In this document: piece by piece, positions 1-8,567 of the stretch
Position numbering within the stretch: position 1 is the first letter of the stretch
Layout: each line of letters opens with the position of its first letter
Source of the DNA: Lunatimonas sp.
GTDB lineage: Bacteria > Bacteroidota > Bacteroidia > Cytophagales > Cyclobacteriaceae
Direction: 5' to 3'
Length of the DNA stretch: 64,000 nucleotides
Assembly (NCBI RefSeq): GCF_020832325.1
Contig: NZ_JAFIEU010000026.1
Span: 1-64,000, forward strand
Program-made: the position numbers and the translations under genes
The notes under the pieces: model-generated
What the model saw: only the letters and a program-made list of their open reading frames with translations
Databases searched by the model: none
Told to the model about the DNA's origin: nothing

Positions 1-1
1 T

Positions 2-424
2 TTAGACCTTCAAACCCCTGTCAATCGACCACTTTCCTCCCCCTCGGATAATCAGGTAAATGCTCCCCAATAGCATACTCCAATCCGTTCGGCTTCCATG
101 CATCATTTCCCAGAAACCATCATTTTGCAGGACTTCTGATTTGGTGGTAGCAATAGCCACCAACATGATAACCAAGGTAGGGATAGAGGCCAGTCTTGTC
201 ACCAATCCCAATAAGATCAGGATACCAGAAATAATTTCAAAAGCCCCTACAAAGCTCCCCAAAAACTCCGGATTGGGCAGCCCTATTTTTTCAAACCTTC
301 CTGCTCCTCTTATTGCAGGAAAAAGGAACTTTTGGATACCTTCTGATAAAAACACTGCTCCTACCATTAGGCGGATGATAATGGTAGTTTTCGATTCGTC
401 TGTTTGTAAGATTTTTTTGATCAT
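2..424 (-). CDS. DoxX family membrane protein
   Basis: A small integral membrane protein of about 140 residues with four hydrophobic segments, typical of the DoxX family. The exact role of these proteins is poorly known; some DoxX relatives act in redox or sulfur metabolism. The start was placed at the second Met (MIKKILQ) because the paralogue at 30032 starts at the matching residue; an in-frame Met six codons upstream is the alternative. Both proteins share long identical stretches, for example GSFVGAFEIISGILILLG. The gene stands alone, reading toward the left edge, and its stop is only 2 bases inside the window. DoxX membership is confident, function is not. Confidence 0.85.
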   Translation of the reverse strand: MIKKILQTDESKTTIIIRLMVGAVFLSEGIQKFLFPAIRGAGRFEKIGLPNPEFLGSFVGAFEIISGILILLGLVTRLASIPTLVIMLVAIATTKSEVLQNDGFWEMMHGSRTDWSMLLGSIYLIIRGGGKWSIDRGLKV

Positions 425-438
425 GGTGTGTTTTTGGT

Positions 439-551
439 TCACGCAACGGGCGCAGAGAGATTCGCAGTGATCGCAACGTGGTGTGTATTTTCAATTTATG
501 TTACTTTCTTCGTCGTGGTCGCCGCATTATCGTCGCGCCCGCCGCGAGAAA
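439..551. repeat. Second short repeat family, copy 1
   Basis: A run starting CACGCAACGGGCGCAGAGAG and ending CGTCGCGCCCGCCGCGAGAA. Both ends recur in the same order and similar spacing at 656-766, while the middle differs. The layout resembles the GCAAAGACGC/GCGAGAAA intergenic repeats common in Bacteroidota. Non-coding as far as I can see. Confidence 0.6.
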
Positions 552-572
552 ATATTGTTTTCATTTTTTTTA

Positions 573-649
573 GACCTTCGAGGTTTTAAAAACCTCAAAG
601 GTCAGGTGCCGCTAACCTTTGGGGTCTTTTTTGGACCCCGAAGGTTTTT
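573..649. repeat. REP-type double hairpin 1
   Basis: Two palindromes separated by AGGTGCCGCTA. The first pairs GACCTTCGAGGTT with AACCTCAAAGGTC; the second pairs ACCTTTGGGGTC with GACCCCGAAGGTT. This is the same composite unit as the REPs around the RAYT gene at 6832-7392. Confidence 0.75.
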
Positions 650-655
650 AATTTT

Positions 656-766
656 TCACGCAACGAACGCAGAGATTTTCGCAGTGATCGCAACGTGGGC
701 TATCATTTATGGGTAATTTTTTTTCGTAGCAACCGTTGCGTAAACCGTCGCGCCCACCGCGAGAAA
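656..766. repeat. Second short repeat family, copy 2
   Basis: Starts CACGCAACGAACGCAGAGAT and ends CGTCGCGCCCACCGCGAGAA, repeating the ends of 439-551. CGCAACG near the left and CGTTGCG in the middle could pair. It sits between two REP units. Confidence 0.6.
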
Positions 767-786
767 CTATATTCATTTAACTCTAA

Positions 787-819
787 AGACCCTCGAGGTT
801 TTGAAAACCTCAAGGGTCT
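787..819. repeat. REP-type single hairpin overlapping a gene end
   Basis: AGACCCTCGAGGTTTTGAAA continues into its inverted partner, giving a hairpin of the REP type. The right arm overlaps the last codons (Leu-Asp-Pro-stop) of the efflux adaptor gene on the minus strand, so it may also serve as that operon's transcript end. Confidence 0.7.
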
Positions 820-1937
820 AATCTCACCTTATCCCCGGTCTGAATAGTCTCTGAGGGGTTTTTGAGGATAATGTCTCCAAGTTGAAGGTCACCGAAAATT
901 TCGGTCTGACCGTTTTGGGAAATCCCTTTTCTGACAGAAATCCTTTGGGCTTCTCCATTGACTACTTTGACCACAAAACGGTCTTCCATGCTGGTCACCA
1001 AAGCTGCATTAGGAATCATCAACGAGCCTTCTTTTTTATAATTTACCTTCACTTGGGCAAAACTTCCGGCTTTCAAGTTACCATCCTTGTTGGGGACATC
1101 TGCTTCCAAGATTTCGGTTCGGCTGGCATTCTGAAGACTTCCGGATTGACGGCTGACCATGGCTTTGTAGCTTTTACCTGATTGGGAATTCAGGGTAAAG
1201 GAAAGGCTGTCGTTACCAAAATCCAAACCCGAATATGATTCCGGAACTGGGATTTCCAAGCGGAGCACTTCATTCATTTCCATTCGGAGCATGGGTTTTT
1301 CGCTGCTCTGATGGCTTACAAATGTTCCGGTATGCACATTTCGTTCGGTCACAATTCCATCAAAAGGAGCACGTATGGTGAGGTAGTTGGCCATCTGCTG
1401 CGCTGCCTGCAATTGGTATCTGGCAGCTTCAAGAGCGGAATTGGCCGATGCTGCATTAGATTCTTCCTCTTTAAGTTGGTTTTCTATGCGTAGGAGATCA
1501 GAAGCAGAAACAGTCCCAGGGGTCTGGGAGGTTTTTTGGATTCGGTTGAATTGATCCTTGACAGTGGAAAGTTTGGATTCCGCAGATTGAGCAAAACCCT
1601 CAGCTTGTAAGACCTTGGCTTTGGCAGCAGCCAATTCAGCCATGATTTCCGGGGCTTCGATCTGCACAATCACCTCTCCCTTTTTGACTTTGGAACCACG
1701 ATCTACTTTTACGCTTTGCACATAACCTGTGATTTTGGGAAAGATGGCTACTGACTCGAAGGACTTGAGCTCTCCTGGAAGGCTGATGCTTCCTTGCAGA
1801 TCACTGGCTTGGATAACAAGGCTTTCATAGACTTTTTCCTGTTGACCGGATTCTTCTGAATTTTTAGAAGAATTGCAGGAAAGAAGTGCTCCCAAAAAGA
1901 GGGAACTGAGTAATAAGGTATATTTATCCATGTTCAT
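810..1937 (-). CDS. RND efflux periplasmic adaptor lipoprotein (MFP/HlyD family)
   Basis: Periplasmic adaptor linking an RND pump to its outer-membrane channel. The N-terminus is a lipoprotein signal with lipobox LLSC. A barrel-sandwich/lipoyl-like half (PKITGYVQSVKVDRGSKVKK), a coiled-coil alpha-hairpin of about 100 residues, the second lipoyl half (IRAPFDGIVTERNVHTG), a beta-barrel and a membrane-proximal domain follow in the usual order. It is the third gene of an operon after the TolC and RND genes and overlaps the RND gene by a few bases. The start is uncertain: Mets at 1955, 1937 and 1931 are all in frame, and 1937 gives a compact signal peptide. The last three codons lie in a REP hairpin. 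Substrate unknown. Confidence 0.9.
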   Translation of the reverse strand: MNMDKYTLLLSSLFLGALLSCNSSKNSEESGQQEKVYESLVIQASDLQGSISLPGELKSFESVAIFPKITGYVQSVKVDRGSKVKKGEVIVQIEAPEIMAELAAAKAKVLQAEGFAQSAESKLSTVKDQFNRIQKTSQTPGTVSASDLLRIENQLKEEESNAASANSALEAARYQLQAAQQMANYLTIRAPFDGIVTERNVHTGTFVSHQSSEKPMLRMEMNEVLRLEIPVPESYSGLDFGNDSLSFTLNSQSGKSYKAMVSRQSGSLQNASRTEILEADVPNKDGNLKAGSFAQVKVNYKKEGSLMIPNAALVTSMEDRFVVKVVNGEAQRISVRKGISQNGQTEIFGDLQLGDIILKNPSETIQTGDKVRLDP

Positions 1938-4900
1938 AATGGGAAGAATTTTCATCGTAAGGATCTAAAGAAACAGGTTCAATACTCGCATTTTTCAGCA
2001 AGCGGGAATAAACAGAAGGCATAATCAGCAAGGTGGTAAAAGTGGAAAACAAGAGTCCTCCGATCACCGCAATGCCCAATGGAGCAGTTTGATCTCCGCC
2101 AATCGCCAAGGGAATCAGGCCTACAATCATGGAGATACTGGTCATTAAGATCGGTCTCAACCTGCTCTTTCCAGCGGCTTTGGCTGCTTTTAGCGCATCT
2201 CCATGTTTTTTTCTTTCCTCCTCAGCAAAGGTGGTAAAAAGAATCGCGTTGGCTACCGAAACCCCCAATGCCATGATCAATCCCATATAGGACTGGATAT
2301 TGAGCGTTGCGCCGAATAGTAAAAGGAATAAGAGTGAGCCCAATGCTACCGCCGGTATCGTGGAAAGGGTAGAAAGTGCAGCTTTGAGGGACTGAAAGTT
2401 GACTGCCAACATTAAGAAGATGACAAAAACAGCGATGATCAATCCTGTCTGCAATTCGGAAAGTGTTTCAGACAGGAACTCCAACTGACCTCTTACAATC
2501 ACATTGAGTCCTCTGGGTTTTTCCCCGGCAGCAGCTATGGCTTTATTGATATCTGCTCTGGCTGAACCTATGGTTTTGTCATGGAGGTTGGCGGTGACGG
2601 AAACCATCCGCTGCTGATTGAGTCGAACTACCTCCCCTTGTGACAGGCTTGGGCTGATACTGGCCACATCACCGAGGCGATTATTGCTTTCTCCCACACG
2701 TGGCAGGTAAATATTTTCCAAAGCTTGTTGGGAATTCATGGTGTATTGGGGGATTTCCACCTGTACCTGATAGGCATTTCCGGAGGCTTTATCCAACCAA
2801 TAAACAGGTCGGGTAAATCGGCTGGAATTGGTCGCTGAAATCATGGACCTGCCTACATCATCTGCAGTGAGCCCAAGTTGTCCAGCTTGAATGCGGTCAA
2901 TGTTCACATCTAAAGTGGGGTAGTCCAAGGGTTGGGCGATCTGAACATCCCTGAGGTAATTGATCTGCTTCAGGTTGGACATGATTTTCTCTGCAAAAGC
3001 CCGGGTTTCTTTCATGTCTTTCCCTGTCACAGCTACTTCCAATGGATTATTCGCCCCCATAGACATCACTTGATCCACGATATCCGCAGGTTCAAAGCTG
3101 ATGCGCAATTCCGGGAGTTTTTCCGAAACCATTTGCCGGATATCTTCTTTAAGTTGGGATACTTTGATGCCGCTGCCTTCTTTCAGCTTTACCGTAAGAA
3201 TAGCCTGTTGCGGACCTGAATTCCAAATGGAGGTGGTAGAGGCCGGATATGCCGAAGGGATGGTCCCTACATATCCAGAACTGATTTCGATGTTTTCTTT
3301 TCCTGTCAACCCTTCCAGCTCCTTGAAAAAACGTTGGGTCAGCCGCTCAGTTTGTTCGATCCTTGTACCTTCCTTGGCATTGATCCTAACCTGAAGCTGT
3401 CCTGCATCTACCTGTGGAAAAATCTCCGTACCGATCAAAAGGTATAGCCCTGCTACTGAAAGCAGAGACAATAAAAAATAAAATATGACGGTCATTTTGC
3501 TATGCACCAGCAATCGGTCCAAAGTACTTTGATACCTTTTCTGGATTTGGTCAAACCTGCCTCCTTTTTGCTTTTCAGCCTGTTTATCCAATGATTTTTT
3601 ATCCAAAAGCCAATTGGATACTACCGGGACAAAAGTCTGGGAAAGCACAAAAGAGGCTATCATGGCAAATCCTACTGCCAAAGATAGTGGCATAAACATA
3701 GATCTAGGGACCCCCGACATAAAGAAAGAGGGCACAAAAACAGCTAGAATACTGAAAACGATCAGCAATTTTGGAATGACGATTTCCCGGGTACCATCAA
3801 TGATGGCTTTGGGCAGACTTTTGCCCATCTCTAAATGGCGGTGAATATTTTCTATGGTCACCGTAGCTTCATCCACCAAGACCCCGATAGACAAAGCCAA
3901 GCCCACCAAAGTCATGATATTGAGCGTTTGTCCTGCAAGGTTGAGGAAGACCACTGAGGTCAAGAGCGCCAAAGGGATGGTCATCACCACCACGAGACTG
4001 CTTCGCCAATCGCCCAAGAAAACCAATACCATCAATCCGGTAAGTACCGATGCGATCAGACCTTCCGTCAGGATATTTCTCAGAGATTTGATCACATAGC
4101 CCGATTGGTCAAAGGCATATTCCACCTTGATGTCTTCGGGTACGGCATCCCGCATGGCAGGAAGGGCATTTTTGATGTTTTTTACTACTGTCCAAGTGGA
4201 GGCGTCTGACCTTTTATTGACGGAAATGTACACAGAACGCTGTCCATCGACCAATGCATAGCCTGTAGCAATATCGGCACTGCTCTTGACCTCAGCCAAG
4301 TCTTTCAAATATACTGTTGCACCTCTTGTATTTTGAAGTGGGATATTTTCCAATTCCTTGAAATTTTCCACTACGGTATTGGGCCTGACCAAGTATTCGG
4401 TATCATCAATCCGGATACTTCCTGAAGGTACCAACTTGTTGCCGTTGGCAATGGCTTCTACCACATCTTCGGTTGACAGGCGGTAGCTGCGCAATTTTTC
4501 GGGATCAATGTCCACGACAATACTCTTTTGGTTACCCCCAACAGGGGGAGGAGAGGATACCCCGGGCAAAGAAGAAAACATGGGACGAACCCGGTTTACG
4601 GCCAAATCCTGAATTTCAGAAAGGCTTCTGCTGTCGGAACTGAATACCAACTGTCCTACAGGCACATTTCCCGCATCATAGCGGACCACAAATGGGGCTA
4701 TGGTTCCTGGAGGCATTTTTCCTCCTGCCCGATTCACCTGTGCTACCACTTGAGCCATGGATTCTGCCATGTCGGTACCCTCGTGAAATTGCAGTTTGAT
4801 CAGGGACATCCCCTGTACCGAGCGGGATTCCATGGAGGAAATGCCCGTGATATAGATAAAATGCTGTTCATATACCGAGCTGAGGTAACCTTCCATCTGC

Positions 4901-5070
4901 TCAGGTGAAAGTCCTCCATAAGGTTGGGCAACATAGATGGTAGGCACACCGACTTTTGGAAAAATGTCGATGGGCATGCTGCGGATGGTGAGAAAGGAGA
5001 AAAATCCAATCGCTAAAATCACCACCATGACCGATATGGGTTTGCGTAAGGATAATTTTATCAGATCCAT
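1924..5070 (-). CDS. RND family efflux transporter permease
   Basis: Inner-membrane proton-driven pump of the AcrB/MdtB type, 1048 residues, the usual length. It has the N-terminal helix (KPISVMVVILAIGFF), two large periplasmic loops, and twelve membrane segments in two homologous halves. The TM4-type segment (GLALSIGVLVDEATVTIENI) carries the acidic residues expected for proton relay, though the pattern is VDEA rather than the VDDA of AcrB. It lies 1 base downstream of the TolC gene and overlaps the adaptor gene, so the three are one operon. The likely cargo is hydrophobic compounds or drugs rather than metals, but the sequence does not settle this. Confidence 0.93.
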   Translation of the reverse strand: MDLIKLSLRKPISVMVVILAIGFFSFLTIRSMPIDIFPKVGVPTIYVAQPYGGLSPEQMEGYLSSVYEQHFIYITGISSMESRSVQGMSLIKLQFHEGTDMAESMAQVVAQVNRAGGKMPPGTIAPFVVRYDAGNVPVGQLVFSSDSRSLSEIQDLAVNRVRPMFSSLPGVSSPPPVGGNQKSIVVDIDPEKLRSYRLSTEDVVEAIANGNKLVPSGSIRIDDTEYLVRPNTVVENFKELENIPLQNTRGATVYLKDLAEVKSSADIATGYALVDGQRSVYISVNKRSDASTWTVVKNIKNALPAMRDAVPEDIKVEYAFDQSGYVIKSLRNILTEGLIASVLTGLMVLVFLGDWRSSLVVVMTIPLALLTSVVFLNLAGQTLNIMTLVGLALSIGVLVDEATVTIENIHRHLEMGKSLPKAIIDGTREIVIPKLLIVFSILAVFVPSFFMSGVPRSMFMPLSLAVGFAMIASFVLSQTFVPVVSNWLLDKKSLDKQAEKQKGGRFDQIQKRYQSTLDRLLVHSKMTVIFYFLLSLLSVAGLYLLIGTEIFPQVDAGQLQVRINAKEGTRIEQTERLTQRFFKELEGLTGKENIEISSGYVGTIPSAYPASTTSIWNSGPQQAILTVKLKEGSGIKVSQLKEDIRQMVSEKLPELRISFEPADIVDQVMSMGANNPLEVAVTGKDMKETRAFAEKIMSNLKQINYLRDVQIAQPLDYPTLDVNIDRIQAGQLGLTADDVGRSMISATNSSRFTRPVYWLDKASGNAYQVQVEIPQYTMNSQQALENIYLPRVGESNNRLGDVASISPSLSQGEVVRLNQQRMVSVTANLHDKTIGSARADINKAIAAAGEKPRGLNVIVRGQLEFLSETLSELQTGLIIAVFVIFLMLAVNFQSLKAALSTLSTIPAVALGSLLFLLLFGATLNIQSYMGLIMALGVSVANAILFTTFAEEERKKHGDALKAAKAAGKSRLRPILMTSISMIVGLIPLAIGGDQTAPLGIAVIGGLLFSTFTTLLIMPSVYSRLLKNASIEPVSLDPYDENSSHYEHG

Positions 5071-5071
5071 A

Positions 5072-6421
5072 TCAATTTAAGTTTTGTAAGAAAACATCCA
5101 TATCGCCACTCACTGCCGCATAGTACAGCAGGGCTTTCCACATTTCGGCCATGACCTTAATGCTTTCGGCTTCTGCTTTGGCCAAGTCAGCCTGTCCCTG
5201 TACCAATTCGTTCAGGTTGATTAAGCCGGCATCATACCTGGCCTGAAGTGCCTGATAACTGTATTCCGCAGCCTGCACATATTCCGGTGCCAATGCGGCA
5301 GACTCCAAGGCCTTTTCCAAAGTCACTTTGGCGACAGTTCGGTCTTTATCCAAAGCCCTTTCGACTTGCATTTCATAGGCCTCTGATGCCGAAATCAGGG
5401 AATTTTGTCTTTGCACCAATTTGGAGGTTCGGGCGAATTGCAAAATTGGAACGGCAACCTGAAATCCTACCCCGTAATTATAGCGGGAAAAAGAAAGTCC
5501 ATCAGTAGGGTCATTGAATCCTCCCTCGAAGAGAATGGCCGATCCCCTTGCAAAGGCTGTACCCCAGAAATTGAGATCAGGTAATAAGGATCGGTTGAGT
5601 TCTGTTTTTTTGGCTGCTGCCATTAGTGTTCTACTGCGAGAGCTTTGCAAAAGCGGATGGTTGTCCATGGGTTCTTCCACCTGGGGTGTAAATTGCCTCT
5701 GGAGATTGGGATCTATACCTATTTCTTTTTGGTCTTCACCCAAAAGTTCTCTTACCCTTGCCATAAAGGATTCAGCGGATTTTTGAGCCTGTAAGTAGTC
5801 GATTTTGGAACGGACAAATAGAGAGCGAAACTGTGCCGAGTCCACTCCCGGCCTCAGTCCGTTATCCACCAAAGTTTTGGATAGCTCTAGATTGGTTTGG
5901 TAGCGATCCCTATTTTTCTCAGCAGCTATGGCCATGGAAGCTGCTGCCCAATAATTGAGGTAGGCTTCGATAAATCGTACCTGATGTTCCAAAATGGCCA
6001 GGGATTCCTGATTTTGGGCAAGCTCCTGTCCGAATTTAGCAGATTGGATTTTGCTGGATCTTTTGCCAAAAGTAAAGGGACTCCAGTTCATCAATAGGGA
6101 GGTGGCTGACCCATAGGTGAAATCCATGGTATTCTCTGCTACAGGAGGTCCTGAGATAGGAAGTATTTGGCCGGGGAAAAACATACCTGTGATGTTGTTG
6201 TTGGTCGAATAGACCATTTGGTAAGAGCCATCGAGACTGGGAAGGAAGTCTGAGCGTTCGTATCGGACTTGACTCTGTGCGGCTTCTGTTTCCAGACGTT
6301 TGGCTAGGAGTTCGGGGTAGTTTGCTGTACTGATTTCAAGTAGCTCCCTCAGCTGGCTTTGTGCATGTGTCTGATACACGAGCAGCAGCATTAGGCAGCC
6401 TGTTGCGGTTTTTGTATACAT
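5072..6421 (-). CDS. TolC family outer membrane efflux protein
   Basis: Outer-membrane channel of the tripartite efflux system, 449 residues. A signal peptide (MYTKTATGCLMLLLVYQTHA) is followed by two repeats of long amphipathic helices typical of the OEP fold, rich in Ala, Gln, Glu and Leu (residues about 130-230 and 340-440). It is the first gene of the operon with the RND pump and adaptor. The upstream gap holds REP hairpins and the RAYT gene, so the promoter must lie between about 6422 and 6540; no clear TAnnTTTG box was picked out there. TolC membership is confident; export substrate unknown. Confidence 0.9.
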   Translation of the reverse strand: MYTKTATGCLMLLLVYQTHAQSQLRELLEISTANYPELLAKRLETEAAQSQVRYERSDFLPSLDGSYQMVYSTNNNITGMFFPGQILPISGPPVAENTMDFTYGSATSLLMNWSPFTFGKRSSKIQSAKFGQELAQNQESLAILEHQVRFIEAYLNYWAAASMAIAAEKNRDRYQTNLELSKTLVDNGLRPGVDSAQFRSLFVRSKIDYLQAQKSAESFMARVRELLGEDQKEIGIDPNLQRQFTPQVEEPMDNHPLLQSSRSRTLMAAAKKTELNRSLLPDLNFWGTAFARGSAILFEGGFNDPTDGLSFSRYNYGVGFQVAVPILQFARTSKLVQRQNSLISASEAYEMQVERALDKDRTVAKVTLEKALESAALAPEYVQAAEYSYQALQARYDAGLINLNELVQGQADLAKAEAESIKVMAEMWKALLYYAAVSGDMDVFLQNLN

Positions 6422-6536
6422 AGGTTGATGGATGAAAGGCTAAATCATAATTCACCAGCTACAAAAATAACCCATGTATATACAGGGATCGTGGTAAAAA
6501 TGGTGGGGAAAATGGTAAATATGAAAGTGGGGGGCA

Positions 6537-6570
6537 AACCTTTGAGGTCTTTTTTTGACCTAGAAGGTTT
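6537..6570. repeat. REP-type hairpin (second palindrome only)
   Basis: AACCTTTGAGGTC pairs with GACCTAGAAGGTTT across a T-run. This is the right-hand half of the composite REP. The gap 6422-6831 between the efflux operon and the RAYT gene is otherwise filled by two full REP units and one copy of a 45-bp repeat. Confidence 0.7.
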
Positions 6571-6615
6571 AATTCTTGAAAAACGAATTGATTTCAAGAT
6601 TGAAAGCTAGTTTAA
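6571..6615. repeat. 45-bp direct repeat, copy 1
   Basis: Contains AACGAATTGATTTCAAGATT and GAAAGCTAGTTTAA. It recurs almost unchanged at 7621-7665. The two copies flank the RAYT gene and each follows a REP hairpin, so they may mark a duplicated or mobilised segment. Confidence 0.7.
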
Positions 6616-6620
6616 AAAAA

Positions 6621-6697
6621 GACCTTCGGGGTTCTTGAAAACCCCAAAGGTCAGGTGCGGCTAACCTTTGAGGTCTTTTTCCAGACCTCGAAGGTTT
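6621..6697. repeat. REP-type double hairpin 2
   Basis: Full composite unit: GACCTTCGGGGTT paired with AACCCCAAAGGTC, linker AGGTGCGGCTA, then AACCTTTGAGGTC paired with GACCTCGAAGGTT. Confidence 0.8.
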
Positions 6698-6744
6698 TCT
6701 AAGTAAGGATGTCTTTTTTTGAAAACGATAATACCTTAGTCAAA

Positions 6745-6820
6745 GACCTTCGGGGTCTAGAAAACCCCAAAGGTCAGGTGCGGCTAACCTTTGAAGTCTT
6801 TTTCTGACCTCGAAGGTTTT
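6745..6820. repeat. REP-type double hairpin 3
   Basis: Same composite unit as 6621-6697, with small changes (GGGGTCTAGAAAACCCC in the first loop; TTTGAAGTC in the second arm). It ends about 12 bases from the stop codon of the RAYT gene. Confidence 0.8.
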
Positions 6821-6831
6821 CAAAAAAAAAG

Positions 6832-7392
6832 CTACTCAAACAGAAAATCCTCAGGTGTAAAGTTTTCCACATTCTCCTGATGTGCAGTCTTAAACCCCTC
6901 TAATCCTCCAAACCATTCTAAGACCAGTTTCCTGCTTACTTTCGAGGGCTTTTCGGAGAGATAGGCTTGAAAAGAAGAATACTTCCAATCAAAAGGTCTT
7001 TTGGTCAATTGGTGTTTAACAGGGTTTTGATGGATGTAAATGACTATTCTGGTGAGGTATTCTTCGGACTTAATTTTCTTTCGCTTGAACTTTCTTTGAA
7101 CGAGTGAGCCGTTTCTAGAAAAAACCTTATTGTAGCTCTTCGAGTAAGAATTTTGGAAATCTGAAAAGGCTTTTACAAGGTGATCATCAGAGATGTCAGA
7201 ATTGACTTTTATTAAAAAATGATAGTGGTTTGGGATTAGACAATATGCTAATGTTTCAACCTTGTCTCCCAAATAAAAGTTGAATTTCTCTAAAAAGTAA
7301 AGAAAGTTATCATTTGATTTGAATAACTTTTCATCTCCAATAGCCCTGTTGTAGACGTGGTAAATTCCTTGAGGTTCAAAAATATCTGCCAT
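6832..7392 (-). CDS. REP-associated tyrosine transposase (RAYT, IS200-like Y1)
   Basis: Single-strand DNA transposase-like enzyme of the Y1 HUH superfamily, 186 residues. The metal-binding HUH motif is His56-Tyr57-His58 in LIPNHYHFLIKV. The catalytic Tyr is most likely Tyr119 in YIHQNPV, followed by the usual RPFDWKYSSFQAYL block. RAYTs are domesticated, single-copy relatives of IS200 transposases that cut and spread REP hairpins. Here three REP units lie on each side and two more lie further left, which strongly supports the RAYT call over a simple IS200/IS605 element; no tnpB is present. The frame is intact. Confidence 0.9.
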   Translation of the reverse strand: MADIFEPQGIYHVYNRAIGDEKLFKSNDNFLYFLEKFNFYLGDKVETLAYCLIPNHYHFLIKVNSDISDDHLVKAFSDFQNSYSKSYNKVFSRNGSLVQRKFKRKKIKSEEYLTRIVIYIHQNPVKHQLTKRPFDWKYSSFQAYLSEKPSKVSRKLVLEWFGGLEGFKTAHQENVENFTPEDFLFE

Positions 7393-7445
7393 GTTGATAA
7401 AAGTTTAATTGACAGCAATTTATAGAAAACCTATCAAAACTAAAA

Positions 7446-7505
7446 GACCTTCTGTCAGGTGGTCGATAACCTTTGAGGTCTTTTTCCAGACCTCGAAGGT
7501 TTTTT
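7446..7505. repeat. REP-type unit with partly deleted first hairpin
   Basis: Begins GACCTTC, then jumps to TGTCAGGTGGTCGATAACC, so most of the first palindrome is missing. The second palindrome (AACCTTTGAGGTC / GACCTCGAAGGTT) is intact. Confidence 0.7.
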
Positions 7506-7543
7506 ATGTAAAGCAATTAATCGTATGCTGATTCCTACAACAA

Positions 7544-7620
7544 GACCTTCGGGGTATTTGAAAACCCCAAAGGTCAGGTGGCCGATAACCTTTGAGGTCT
7601 TTTTTTGACCTCGAAGGTTT
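7544..7620. repeat. REP-type double hairpin 4
   Basis: Full composite unit with linker AGGTGGCCGATA. With the neighbouring units it fills the gap 7393-7703 between the RAYT and AraC genes. Confidence 0.8.
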
Positions 7621-7665
7621 AATCCTTGGTAAACGAATTGATTTCAAGATTGAAAGCTAGTTTAA
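7621..7665. repeat. 45-bp direct repeat, copy 2
   Basis: Near-identical to 6571-6615 (three changes near the left end) and, as there, directly follows a REP second palindrome. Confidence 0.7.
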
Positions 7666-7671
7666 GAATAA

Positions 7672-7703
7672 GACCTTCGAGGTTTTGAAAACCTCAAAGG
7701 TCT
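7672..7703. repeat. REP-type single hairpin next to araC-like gene
   Basis: GACCTTCGAGGTT pairs with AACCTCAAAGGTC. It abuts the stop of the AraC-family gene, like the single hairpin at 787-819 at the end of the efflux operon, and could act as a transcript-end structure. Confidence 0.7.
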
Positions 7704-8534
7704 CTACTCCCCCAAATACCTCCCCCTAAACTGATGGGGAGTTTCTCCGGTATGCTTTTTAAAAAACTTGACGAAGTAGGAAGCGTCGTTGAATTGTAGG
7801 AAATCTGCGATTTGGTTGATGTTTTGCTCGGTGTGGAGGATGTTTCTTTTTGCTTCCAGGATCAGTTGGGCGCTGATATGCTCTGAAGCGGTTTTGCCTG
7901 TTTTCTTTTTGCAGGACTGATTGAGATTTTGGGGAGAGGTCTGTAATAAGGTAGCATAATCGGTAACTTTGTGGAGGATGGGACTTTGCTGAGACAACAA
8001 ACTCAAAAAGCGGTCGCAGAGTGGATTTTCGACAAGAGAAGGTTTGTCGGTAGAGTGCTCCGATATTTTTGCAAAAAGCACCCTGAGGTATCCTTTGATC
8101 ACATCGTCAGCATTTCGAGTATCTTCTTTGAATACCCTAAGGATATCCTCAAATATATGTTCCACCATGGGATCCTTCCACATTGGGATTCTGGTAAGGT
8201 CACCCAATTGTTGTATTTGTTGTAGAATTTTGACCTCCTTGACGGCATCAATAAACTCTTCTTTGAACATCATCACGTAGCCTTTGGGTATGGCGGTAAA
8301 TTGCCAAAAATGTAATTGGCCCGGCTTTAGAAAATAAAAATCAGGCGTTTGAACCTGGTAACTTTCTGTCTCTATCCAATGAAATCCTTCACCTTCAGCA
8401 ATAAAGATCAACTCAAAATACCCCTCGTGTTTATGGGGTTTTGTCTTTTTGATCAAAGGCTTGAATCGGGAGATTTTGAAAAGCTCCTGAGATTCAAGTT
8501 TGTTTTTGGTAGATATGGGAGTGGCGGGGATCAT
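7704..8534 (-). CDS. AraC family transcriptional regulator
   Basis: DNA-binding regulator with an N-terminal cupin-like sensor (PHKHEGYFELIFIAEGEG) and a C-terminal AraC double helix-turn-helix of about 100 residues, ending in the signature INQIADFLQFNDASYFVKFF followed by GETPHQFR. The start at Met 8534 fits homologous lengths; an upstream in-frame Met at 8567 is possible. It reads in the same direction as the RAYT gene and the efflux operon, but REP elements and the RAYT separate them, so control of the pump is only a guess. Confidence 0.9.
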   Translation of the reverse strand: MIPATPISTKNKLESQELFKISRFKPLIKKTKPHKHEGYFELIFIAEGEGFHWIETESYQVQTPDFYFLKPGQLHFWQFTAIPKGYVMMFKEEFIDAVKEVKILQQIQQLGDLTRIPMWKDPMVEHIFEDILRVFKEDTRNADDVIKGYLRVLFAKISEHSTDKPSLVENPLCDRFLSLLSQQSPILHKVTDYATLLQTSPQNLNQSCKKKTGKTASEHISAQLILEAKRNILHTEQNINQIADFLQFNDASYFVKFFKKHTGETPHQFRGRYLGE

Positions 8535-8567
8535 CTTGATATGCAAATTGTGTATTTTCCTCGGCAT

